Assembly (NCBI RefSeq): GCF_902753875.1
Contig: NZ_CADDTS010000039.1
Span: 1-62,001 of the forward strand
Length of the DNA: 62,001 nt
Source: Acinetobacter bouvetii
Lineage (GTDB): Bacteria; Pseudomonadota; Gammaproteobacteria; Pseudomonadales; Moraxellaceae
Reading direction: 5' to 3'
Shown: positions 28,621 to 35,801 of the stretch, piece by piece
How positions within the stretch are numbered: position 1 is the stretch's first letter
How the letters are laid out: each line of letters opens with the position of its first letter
The notes under the pieces: generated by a model
Database searches by the model: none
The model's input: only the letters and a program-made list of their open reading frames with translations
Told to the model about the DNA's origin: nothing
Program-made: the position numbers and the translations under genes

Positions 28621-29829
28621 ATGACTCCGCAGCAAATTGACCTAGTAAAAGCAACAGTTCCTGTACTCCGTGAAAATGGCGTAGCCCTGACTGGTTATTT
28701 TTATAACCGCATGCTGGGCAATAATCCAGATCTAAAAGAAACGTTTAATATGGGGCACCAGCGCAGTGGTGCACAGGCGCAAGCCTTGGCAGGTGCCGTG
28801 CTGGCTTATGCTGAAAACATTGAAGATCCTTCTGTGCTATTACCTGTAGTTGAGTTAATCGCGCACAAACACGTTAGTCTGAACATTCAGGCACCTGACT
28901 ATAATATCGTCGGTGAAAACCTGTTACATTCCATCAGTGAAGTGCTAAGCATTTCAATGGACGATCCGCTAATTGGCGCTTGGGCAGCAGCTTATGGTCA
29001 ATTGGCAGACCTGTTCATCAGCACTGAAAAAGCCATTTACGATCAGCATCAACAAACCAAGGGTAGCTGGTTAGGCTGGCGCAATTTTAAAATTGCCAAA
29101 AAAGTGCAGGAAAGCAGTGAAATCACCTCGTTCTATCTTCAACCTGCAGATGGCGGTGCATTGCCGAAATACGAAGCTGGTCAATATATTTCAGTGCGTG
29201 TTTTCGTCGAAGAACTTGGCTTGAAACAGCCTCGCCAATATACGCTTTCAACCAGCCCACAAGCGGATTACTTACGCATCTCGGTAAAACGTGAAGATCA
29301 AAAAGGTGATTTCGTACCAGGCTGGGTGTCTAATACACTACATAGTCTGCCAGAAGGTTCTGAAATTGAAGTTTCTGCACCAACTGGTAATTTCTACCTG
29401 ATTGATTCAAATAAGCGTAATGTGTTCATCAGTGGTGGTGTAGGCTTAACTCCAATGATTGCCATGCTGAATCAGCTGGTGACTCAGGACATGCCTCAAC
29501 CTGTGACATTCATCCATGCTTGTCGTAGCAAACAAGTGCATGCGATGCATCAGCACATTCAGGATTTAAAAGCAAAATATCCGCGCCTTAGCACATTTAC
29601 CGCTTATGAGTTCCCACATGCAGGCGACAAATTAGGTGAGGATTATGATGTTGCCGGTCGTCTGGACTTAAGCAGCCTCGATAGTGCATTGTTACCAGTC
29701 AATGCTGACTACTACCTGTGTGGTCCAATGCCATTTATGGCTGAACAGCAAAAGGCGCTGGTTGCTCGCGGTATTCCTGCTGAAAATATTCACAGTGAAG
29801 CGTTTGGCACAGGTGGCGTCAAGCACTAA
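28621..29829 (+). CDS. hmp: Nitric oxide dioxygenase (flavohemoglobin Hmp)
   Basis: A 402-aa cytoplasmic protein turning NO and O2 into nitrate with NAD(P)H. The globin domain (1-140) has Y28 and the haem-ligand His in IAHKHVSL (H84). The FAD domain carries RQYTLS, and the NAD domain has GGVGLTPMIAML and YLCGPMPFM. Length equals the family norm (~396-405 aa). An NsrR palindrome overlaps the promoter. A five-codon frame (ATG at 28607) ends on the hmp start codon (ATGA overlap), which might couple translation or be chance. A hairpin terminator separates it from nsrR. Confidence 0.95.
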   Translation: MTPQQIDLVKATVPVLRENGVALTGYFYNRMLGNNPDLKETFNMGHQRSGAQAQALAGAVLAYAENIEDPSVLLPVVELIAHKHVSLNIQAPDYNIVGENLLHSISEVLSISMDDPLIGAWAAAYGQLADLFISTEKAIYDQHQQTKGSWLGWRNFKIAKKVQESSEITSFYLQPADGGALPKYEAGQYISVRVFVEELGLKQPRQYTLSTSPQADYLRISVKREDQKGDFVPGWVSNTLHSLPEGSEIEVSAPTGNFYLIDSNKRNVFISGGVGLTPMIAMLNQLVTQDMPQPVTFIHACRSKQVHAMHQHIQDLKAKYPRLSTFTAYEFPHAGDKLGEDYDVAGRLDLSSLDSALLPVNADYYLCGPMPFMAEQQKALVARGIPAENIHSEAFGTGGVKH

Positions 29830-29856
29830 CCTGCAGCGTCAGCATAAAATAAAGAG

Positions 29857-29895
29857 AGGGTTAGTCTGGTTATGCTAGACTAGCCCTAATTTTTA
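29857..29895 (+). terminator. Terminator between hmp and nsrR
   Basis: AGGGTTAGTCT pairs with AGACTAGCCCT and is followed by TAATTTTTA. It may be leaky, letting some transcripts reach nsrR 22 nt further on. Confidence 0.7.
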
Positions 29896-29916
29896 CTCAA
29901 AAACATCAGTATTATC

Positions 29917-30360
29917 ATGCAACTGAATAAATTTACTGACTACGCCCTGCGCATTTTAATGTATATCGCCCAGCCGCGAGATATGCCTTATACCATTGCA
30001 GAAATTGCTCAGGACCTGCATGTTTCTCAAAACCATTTAGTGAAAATTGTGCACTTTATGGGTAAACAGGACTGGCTGATTACCACCCGTGGCAAAGGCG
30101 GAGGTATCCGGCTCAATCCGCAAGCGCTGGAACTGAATCTGGGTCAGATCGTGCGCATCCTGCAAGGTGAAAACCAGATTGTCGAATGCAATACCCCACC
30201 CTGCGTACTGCGTTCCAAATGTGGACTCAAAGGCATTTTAGATCAGGCTCTGGAACAATTTTATCTGAGTTTGGACCAATACAGCTTGGGACAAGTGTTA
30301 AATAACGCACCGGCGGCCAAATACACCACCCAGTCGCCCATCCAGATGATCAATCTTTAA
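29917..30360 (+). CDS. nsrR: NO-sensing transcriptional repressor NsrR (Rrf2 family)
   Basis: A 147-aa Rrf2-family regulator. The winged helix spans about 1-65 (TIAEIAQDLHVSQNHLVKIV as recognition region, TTRGKGGGIRL as wing). Three Cys, C91, C96 and C102 (ECNTPPC, SKCGL), sit at the positions that hold the [2Fe-2S]/[4Fe-4S] cluster in E. coli NsrR. NO damages the cluster and releases DNA. The adjacent hmp gene with its matching operator gives a complete sensor-detoxifier pair. Confidence 0.92.
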   Translation: MQLNKFTDYALRILMYIAQPRDMPYTIAEIAQDLHVSQNHLVKIVHFMGKQDWLITTRGKGGGIRLNPQALELNLGQIVRILQGENQIVECNTPPCVLRSKCGLKGILDQALEQFYLSLDQYSLGQVLNNAPAAKYTTQSPIQMINL

Positions 30361-30412
30361 CACCTCATCTTGAATACTGCATTTTTAATTCCAGCTCTTT
30401 CGACTGCAAAAT

Positions 30413-30441
30413 TCGCTTGCCTCAACGACTTCCTTTATAAT
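30413..30441 (+). promoter_or_regulatory. Candidate promoter of engB
   Basis: A perfect TATAAT (30436-30441) follows TCGCTT (30413-30418) at 17 nt. The -35 is weak. It lies 34 nt before the engB ATG. Confidence 0.45.
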
Positions 30442-30474
30442 GTTCGCTTGTAGATCATTTATTGAAGTTGAGTT

Positions 30475-31338
30475 ATGCATCAGCACAGAGGAAAATCCAA
30501 AAACAGTAAGACAGCCCACGCGCCCAAGCAAAAGATCAGCTATGAGAAAAAAGTGGATCCTGCCATTACTGAGTACTCTGTTCGCGCGTTGAACTGGCTG
30601 CGTAAAGCTGAATTCTTAATGAGTGCGCCCAAGCTCAATCTATGTGTAGAAGACACCGGCTATGAAATTGCATTTGCCGGTCGTTCCAATGCCGGGAAAT
30701 CCAGTGCTATCAATGCCTTGACCAATCAAAAGCAGTTGGCCCGCGCTTCTAAAAAGCCGGGACGCACGCAAATGATCAACTTCTTTAGCCTGGGCAATCC
30801 GGACCAGCGTCTGGTCGATTTACCCGGTTATGGCTATGCGGCCGTGCCTGAAGCAATGAAAATCGTGTGGCAAAAAGAACTGGAAAATTACCTGATTCAT
30901 CGTGAGAGCTTACAAGGTTTAGTACTGCTGATGGATATTCGCCATCCACTGCAACACTTTGACATCATGATGCTGGAATGGGCCTATTCACGTAAGCTGT
31001 TTGTGCATGTGTTATTAACCAAATCAGACAAATTAAACCGCGGTCCTGCTTCCAAAGCGCTGCAAGAAGTCAAAGCGCAATTGAAAAAGATGAAACTGCA
31101 ATTCTCTATTCAATTGTTTTCATCACTCAACAAGCAAGGTTTGGAAGAATTGGCCAGCGTCATGGCGGGTCGTTTGAACTTTACCCTTGAACAATCAACT
31201 GAGTTTGACCTGGATAGCATTCCTGAAGCTAGTGCAGATGATCTGGACGAACCCCTCGAATCTTTAGATGCCATAGAAGATGAGTGTGAGACCGAAATCG
31301 CTGAAGATGCAACCGATGAGAGCCGACAAGCCGATTAA
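30475..31338 (+). CDS. engB: Ribosome biogenesis GTPase EngB (YsxC/YihA)
   Basis: A 287-aa GTPase needed for late 50S assembly. G1 is GRSNAGKS (69-76), G2 PGRTQ, G3 DLPGYGYA, and G4 TKSDKLNRG. The E. coli protein has about 210 residues. This one has a ~25-residue basic N-terminal extension (HRGKSKNSKTAHAPKQK) and a ~50-residue very acidic C-terminal tail with repeated Glu/Asp. The extensions look disordered; their role is unknown. The gene is monocistronic with its own promoter-like sequence. Confidence 0.93.
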   Translation: MHQHRGKSKNSKTAHAPKQKISYEKKVDPAITEYSVRALNWLRKAEFLMSAPKLNLCVEDTGYEIAFAGRSNAGKSSAINALTNQKQLARASKKPGRTQMINFFSLGNPDQRLVDLPGYGYAAVPEAMKIVWQKELENYLIHRESLQGLVLLMDIRHPLQHFDIMMLEWAYSRKLFVHVLLTKSDKLNRGPASKALQEVKAQLKKMKLQFSIQLFSSLNKQGLEELASVMAGRLNFTLEQSTEFDLDSIPEASADDLDEPLESLDAIEDECETEIAEDATDESRQAD

Positions 31339-31487
31339 TCGGGGCTGATTGATCCAGATTGTCCGACCAAAATCATCATCAATTGATATTTCCGTGTCCT
31401 GTATTGCTAAACACAATGCAGGACATTTTTTTCATACTGAACCTGAATGCCGCTCGCGCCATAAATCAGAACAAAAAGGACAGTATG

Positions 31488-32432
31488 ATGAAACTTCTCT
31501 CCCGTTTAAAAAACTCCAAAATCGCCTCATCGATTGCTTATCACATACAGCCGCGCAAGGTGAAATTTGAATGGCAGGACACCCCGGTCGACTGGATTCC
31601 CAATCAGCCCTATGTCAGCTATTTCATCAATGAAATTAATATGATTTTGCCGGCCGGTGAATTCTGGTTCTGCCGTTTATACAACAAGGTTCTGCCGCAA
31701 ATTCGGGATGAAAAACTGAGACAGGATGTACAGGCTTTTGTGCGTCAGGAAGCGATGCATGCTCAGGCGCATAATTCTGCCAATAAAGAATATTTAACTG
31801 TGCGCAACATTGATATTCAGCGCAATCTGGATGTCATGAATTTCCTGTTCAACAAATTACTGGCAGATCAGTCCTTGGGTTTTAAAATCCCTAAACGGCT
31901 TGATCATCAATGGGACCTGTTCCGCTTGGGCATTATCGCGACCGTAGAACACATGACTTGCGTACTGGGCAAATACGCGCTCTATAATCAGGAATGGGAA
32001 AAACTGGGCGCTGACCCTTCGATGCTGGATTTGATTAAATGGCATGGCGCAGAAGAAATTGAACATCGTACCGTGGCATTTGATTTATATCGTCATTTAG
32101 GCGGTGGTTATATTGCCCGTTATTATTTAAGCCTGATTGTGATTGTAGCAGTGATTGGTTTATGGGTCGATGGAACCGCGCATCTGCTCAAGCAGGACCC
32201 GCGTTTTCAATCTATTCGCCCAGCGGTTTACAAACCGTGGATTTGGCGCGAATGGTATACGATTGCCCAGCGCGACAATAACTTGATGCCCAGTCCATTT
32301 TGGCTGGTGTCACAGCAGTTGGCCTATCTGATGCCGTGGTATGACCCTTTGCATGAAGCCAAAACGGAAGATGCTATTGCCTATCTCAATCACTCACCGG
32401 CAGCCAAGCGTGCTGTTCTCAAAGTGGCTTAA
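31488..32432 (+). CDS. PF10118-type metal-dependent hydrolase family protein
   Basis: A ~314-aa protein. Three Glu/His clusters resemble a ferritin-like di-metal site: RQEAMHAQAH, VEHMT and WHGAEEIEHR. This is the pattern of the family annotated as predicted metal-dependent hydrolases (Metal_hydrol). One hydrophobic segment (YYLSLIVIVAVIGLWV) suggests membrane contact. The start is taken at ATG 31488, seven nt after AAGGA; the reading frame extends to 31359 but without a ribosome-binding site there. The substrate is unknown; a membrane lipid or xenobiotic oxygenase-like role is possible. Confidence 0.75.
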   Translation: MKLLSRLKNSKIASSIAYHIQPRKVKFEWQDTPVDWIPNQPYVSYFINEINMILPAGEFWFCRLYNKVLPQIRDEKLRQDVQAFVRQEAMHAQAHNSANKEYLTVRNIDIQRNLDVMNFLFNKLLADQSLGFKIPKRLDHQWDLFRLGIIATVEHMTCVLGKYALYNQEWEKLGADPSMLDLIKWHGAEEIEHRTVAFDLYRHLGGGYIARYYLSLIVIVAVIGLWVDGTAHLLKQDPRFQSIRPAVYKPWIWREWYTIAQRDNNLMPSPFWLVSQQLAYLMPWYDPLHEAKTEDAIAYLNHSPAAKRAVLKVA

Positions 32433-32546
32433 AGGCTTCGGGACTCTCCTTCCCCCATATACAATTTCACCACAGTAGGGCTTTAAGCCCTACCTTGCAT
32501 TTGTTCTAAGATAAAAGGATATGAAAACAACAATAAGGATAACCGT

Positions 32547-32966
32547 ATGCAAGCACGGATTTCAGTCATTACGCTTGGCGTGCGTGACTTGGAGGCTTTC
32601 CTGCATTTTTATCACGAAGGTTTGGGCTTTGCCAGTGAAGGAATTATTGGTCAGGAATTTGAATATGGCGCTGTGGCGTTTATTGAACTACAAGCCGGAC
32701 TGAAACTGGCCTTATGGCCCCAAAACAGCATTCAACATGATACCGGACTGGAGCCTAGCGAGATGTGTCCAACCCAGATGACCTTGGGACATAATGTCTA
32801 TAGCCCACTGGAAGTGGATCAAGTCTTGGCTCAGGCCAAACATGCCGGTGCCAAAATTATTAAACCTGCACAATCGACCTTTTACGGCGCTTATGCAGGT
32901 TATTTTCAAGACCTGGATGGTCATGTCTGGGAACTGGTGTTTAATCCCAGCTGGGAAATGGATTAA
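32547..32966 (+). CDS. VOC (glyoxalase/bleomycin-resistance) family protein
   Basis: A 139-aa single VOC unit with two beta-alpha-beta-beta-beta halves: ISVITLGVRDLEAFLHFYHE at the start and YFQDLDGHVWELVFNP at the end, where the Glu (HVWELV) is a usual metal ligand. Substrate cannot be assigned. AAGGA lies 7 nt before the ATG. Its stop overlaps the stop of the converging symporter gene by 4 nt. Confidence 0.85.
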   Translation: MQARISVITLGVRDLEAFLHFYHEGLGFASEGIIGQEFEYGAVAFIELQAGLKLALWPQNSIQHDTGLEPSEMCPTQMTLGHNVYSPLEVDQVLAQAKHAGAKIIKPAQSTFYGAYAGYFQDLDGHVWELVFNPSWEMD

Positions 32967-34198
32967 TCGACTTGCGGCTCACGTGAATAACGATCCACCA
33001 CTACGCTAATCATCATGTCACCCTGAACATTAACCACGGTGCGCACTGTATCCAGCAAGCGGTCGATCGGCAGCAAGATCGCAATGGCTTCCGCCGGTAG
33101 ACCAACCGATTGCAGCACCATAATCATGGTCACCATGCCGGCACTTGGAATGCCGGGTGCACCGAGTGAGGCAATCATCGCGGTGGCACAAACAATCAAC
33201 TGCTGCCCCAGACTCAAATCCAGCCCCATCAGGTTGGCAATAAACAGTGCCGCCGCCGCTTCATACAGTGCCGTTCCATCCATATTCAACTGAGTGCCCA
33301 AAGGAATAACAAAGCCCGCAGTTTGTGGACGGACCTTTAAATTTTCCTGCGCACATTTCATCGATAAAGGCATGGTAGCTGAACTGGAACTGGTGGCAAA
33401 GGCTGTGATTAAAGCCGCGCGGGTACCTCTAAAGAAGGTGATCGGACTCATCTTGCCAAAAATCCACAGCAGCAGAGGCAATACCACCGCGCCATGAAAA
33501 ATCGTGGTGCCTGTCACCACGGCGGCAAACTCGGCCAAACGGCTTAAGACTGAAATATCTTCGGTTGAAATCAGTTTGACCAGTAATGCAAAAATACCGA
33601 TTGGTGCCAGCTTCATCACCCAGCCGATCATCATCATCATGATGTCAAAAAATTGCAGGCTTAATTTACGCACACTACGGAAATTCTCTCCACCTTTGAC
33701 CAGCGCCACACCAATCAACAAGGCAAACACCACCACCGCCAGCACATTGCCTTCGGCAAAGGCTTTAAAGGGATTGATCAGGGTATTTTGGATAAAGTTG
33801 CTAAAAAAGGACGATGGCGTCAAGGTATCCGGGGTTTGATGGCTGTTCATGGCATCCTGAAACATCACGATATCCACGCCCTTACCGACATCAAACAGAT
33901 GCGCACAGCCAATACCCAAGATCAACGCTAAAGTCGTGGTGGTGACACAGCACAGCAGGGTAATTTTCCAGACCCGACCCAGTTGTCCACCCGCTTGCAA
34001 GTTCGACACCCCGACCACAATTGAACTGAAAATCAGCGGGATCAAGAGCATTTTCAACAAGCCAATAAAAATACTGCTGGCCAGTCCCAAACCATACAGA
34101 CTGAAATCAAAGAATGCTGTATGGGGAAACAGATTTAACAGAAACCCGAAGGCCACGCCTAAAATGGCAGCAATCAATATTTGTGTATTTAAGCTCAT
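32963..34198 (-). CDS. Dicarboxylate/amino acid:cation symporter (DAACS/GltP family)
   Basis: A ~411-aa inner-membrane symporter with about eight helices and two re-entrant loops. Family signatures are ATSSSSATMPLS (HP1 Ser-rich loop), LNMDGTALYEA in TM7 (NMDGT motif) and GAPGIPSAGMVTM (HP2). It would import glutamate, aspartate or C4-dicarboxylates with H+ or Na+. ATG at 34198 is chosen; one codon upstream is a GTG. It converges with, and overlaps by 4 nt, the VOC gene. Confidence 0.9.
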   Translation of the reverse strand: MSLNTQILIAAILGVAFGFLLNLFPHTAFFDFSLYGLGLASSIFIGLLKMLLIPLIFSSIVVGVSNLQAGGQLGRVWKITLLCCVTTTTLALILGIGCAHLFDVGKGVDIVMFQDAMNSHQTPDTLTPSSFFSNFIQNTLINPFKAFAEGNVLAVVVFALLIGVALVKGGENFRSVRKLSLQFFDIMMMMIGWVMKLAPIGIFALLVKLISTEDISVLSRLAEFAAVVTGTTIFHGAVVLPLLLWIFGKMSPITFFRGTRAALITAFATSSSSATMPLSMKCAQENLKVRPQTAGFVIPLGTQLNMDGTALYEAAAALFIANLMGLDLSLGQQLIVCATAMIASLGAPGIPSAGMVTMIMVLQSVGLPAEAIAILLPIDRLLDTVRTVVNVQGDMMISVVVDRYSREPQVD

Positions 34199-34460
34199 CA
34201 CGACATGCTTTTTATCATTAAGTCCTGTCAGGCACTATGCCATGGCAGATTTTGAGAATCGAGCAATTTTTTGTCACAAGTTCAGCATAAATAAGACAAA
34301 AGCATATTTTACCCTTTATCAGAATAAGCAATACCTAAAGCCGCAGATGGCATAAAATCTGCTTTTAATTCAGTTAGAATCTGTTGATAATTTGAGGTAA
34401 TAGGCCGTTCACTTTTCATCAACAGAGCCTATCCTATTCAATAATTACAAGAGCACAACT

Positions 34461-34574
34461 ATGAAAAAAATCATGCTTATCATCGCACTAATATTGAGTA
34501 CTAGCACAGCCTTTGCGCATTCAGGTCATGGCTGCCATAAAGATGTCTCCGATGACATCCCGCATTGCTCATAA
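34461..34574 (+). CDS. Unlisted 37-aa secreted His/Cys-rich peptide
   Basis: ATG at 34461, with AAGAG 7 nt upstream, opens a 37-codon frame. A clear Sec signal peptide (MKKIMLIIALILSTSTAFA) leaves an 18-residue mature peptide beginning HSGHGCHKD and ending PHCS. The His-Cys spacing recalls the GCH...HCH ending of YHYH-type periplasmic proteins. Metal (Zn, Cu or Ni) binding is a reasonable inference. A strong terminator 16 nt after the stop marks it as a complete unit. It is too short for routine gene finding. Confidence 0.7.
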   Translation: MKKIMLIIALILSTSTAFAHSGHGCHKDVSDDIPHCS

Positions 34575-34590
34575 ACCCATACAACAGCAC

Positions 34591-34621
34591 AAAAAAACCG
34601 GATCACTTGTCCGGTTTTTTT
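34591..34621. terminator. Bidirectional terminator between the 37-aa peptide gene and tesB
   Basis: AAAAAACCGGA and TCCGGTTTTTT form the stem, with A-run and T-run at the two sides. Two converging genes end on either side, 16 nt away from each stop. Confidence 0.85.
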
Positions 34622-34636
34622 ATCAATTCTGAATGT

Positions 34637-35509
34637 TTATTGGGTTTCGATTTCACGCAAGCGAATCAAACCTTCCTGAGTGGTACTGCAAACCAACTCA
34701 CCATTTTGCCACATACGACCGAAATTCAATCCACGTGAACTGGCACTAATAGTCGCTTCCATATCATAAAGCATCCATTCATCAACACGGAATGGCTTAT
34801 GGAAATACATGGCATGGTCAATACTGGCACATTGCAAACTTGGGGAAATATAACTTAAACCATGTGGACGTAAGGCCGTGGTCATTAAAGTAAAGTCTGA
34901 ATAGAACGCAGCAATAGCCTGATGCAAGGAAATCTCGTCGACCTCTGCTGTAATTCGGTCATGAGTGCGAATGTAATGTGCATAAGACGGTGCTTCAGGT
35001 TGAGGCTGAAACGGATTCATTGGCGTCACCGGGCGAATTTCCACATGACGGTCGCGCATAAAACTTGCACGCACATTCTCCGGTACAAATTCAACCAGTT
35101 GTGCTTTTAACTCAGCTTCATTTTTTAAATTTTCAACCGCAGGATATTCCGGCTCCGAAATTTGATAATTCAAACCTTCTTCAGGACTGGCAAAGGATAT
35201 CATGGCGGTAAAAATCGTCCGCCCATGCTGAATGGCACGCACCTGACGACTGACAAAGCTCTTGCCATCACGCAGACGATCCACTTCATAAATGATCGGT
35301 GCATTGACATCACCACCATATAAAAAGTAGGCATGCAGTGAATGTGCAGGTCGATCAGCCGTATAGGATGCCGCACGTAAGGCCTGCCCCAATACCTGCC
35401 CACCAAAGACCCGCTTACCGACCAGATTACGGCTTTGACCTCTGTAAATATTTTCTTCAATTTTTTCAAGGCTAAGTAAATCAACCAGTTCTTGAGTTAA
35501 GGCATTCAT
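34637..35509 (-). CDS. tesB: Acyl-CoA thioesterase II
   Basis: A 290-aa double-hotdog thioesterase releasing free fatty acid from acyl-CoA. It shows the N-terminal RVFGGQVLGQALRAA motif and the second hotdog with ASIDHAMYFHKPFRVDEWMLYD and SSRGLNFGRMW. Length matches E. coli TesB (286 aa). Next to plsB, so acyl-CoA turnover and phospholipid synthesis genes lie back to back, divergently transcribed over a 292-nt gap. Confidence 0.92.
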   Translation of the reverse strand: MNALTQELVDLLSLEKIEENIYRGQSRNLVGKRVFGGQVLGQALRAASYTADRPAHSLHAYFLYGGDVNAPIIYEVDRLRDGKSFVSRQVRAIQHGRTIFTAMISFASPEEGLNYQISEPEYPAVENLKNEAELKAQLVEFVPENVRASFMRDRHVEIRPVTPMNPFQPQPEAPSYAHYIRTHDRITAEVDEISLHQAIAAFYSDFTLMTTALRPHGLSYISPSLQCASIDHAMYFHKPFRVDEWMLYDMEATISASSRGLNFGRMWQNGELVCSTTQEGLIRLREIETQ

Positions 35510-35801
35510 AAGCGACCTATTATTAATGGGAGAAACCTAAAATACAGGCAAAATTTTAAATCAATCAGCAAAGCTATTTATTCCATTCTGCCACAAATCC
35601 CGACTATATCCCTAGAGTTAAGCTGACTGGTCTGTCACCTTATTTGTACTGAATGTCTTCTAAAAATACGATTTTTAACGATAAAATTTAACAATCAATA
35701 TGCATTTTGTCAGAAAATGACATATTGTTTTCAATTACAATGATGCAAAACTATTTCCCCTCAGAAAATCTGTGGTTTCGGTCATTTAAGTAGGAGTATG
35801 T

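Noticed and set aside
28607..28624. Five-codon minigene (MRDQT) overlapping the hmp start
   Set aside because: Listed only as a curiosity; it is too short to call and its overlap may be chance.
31349..31570. 73-codon plus-strand frame overlapping the start of the PF10118 gene
   Set aside because: Wrong frame relative to the conserved protein, and no ribosome-binding site.
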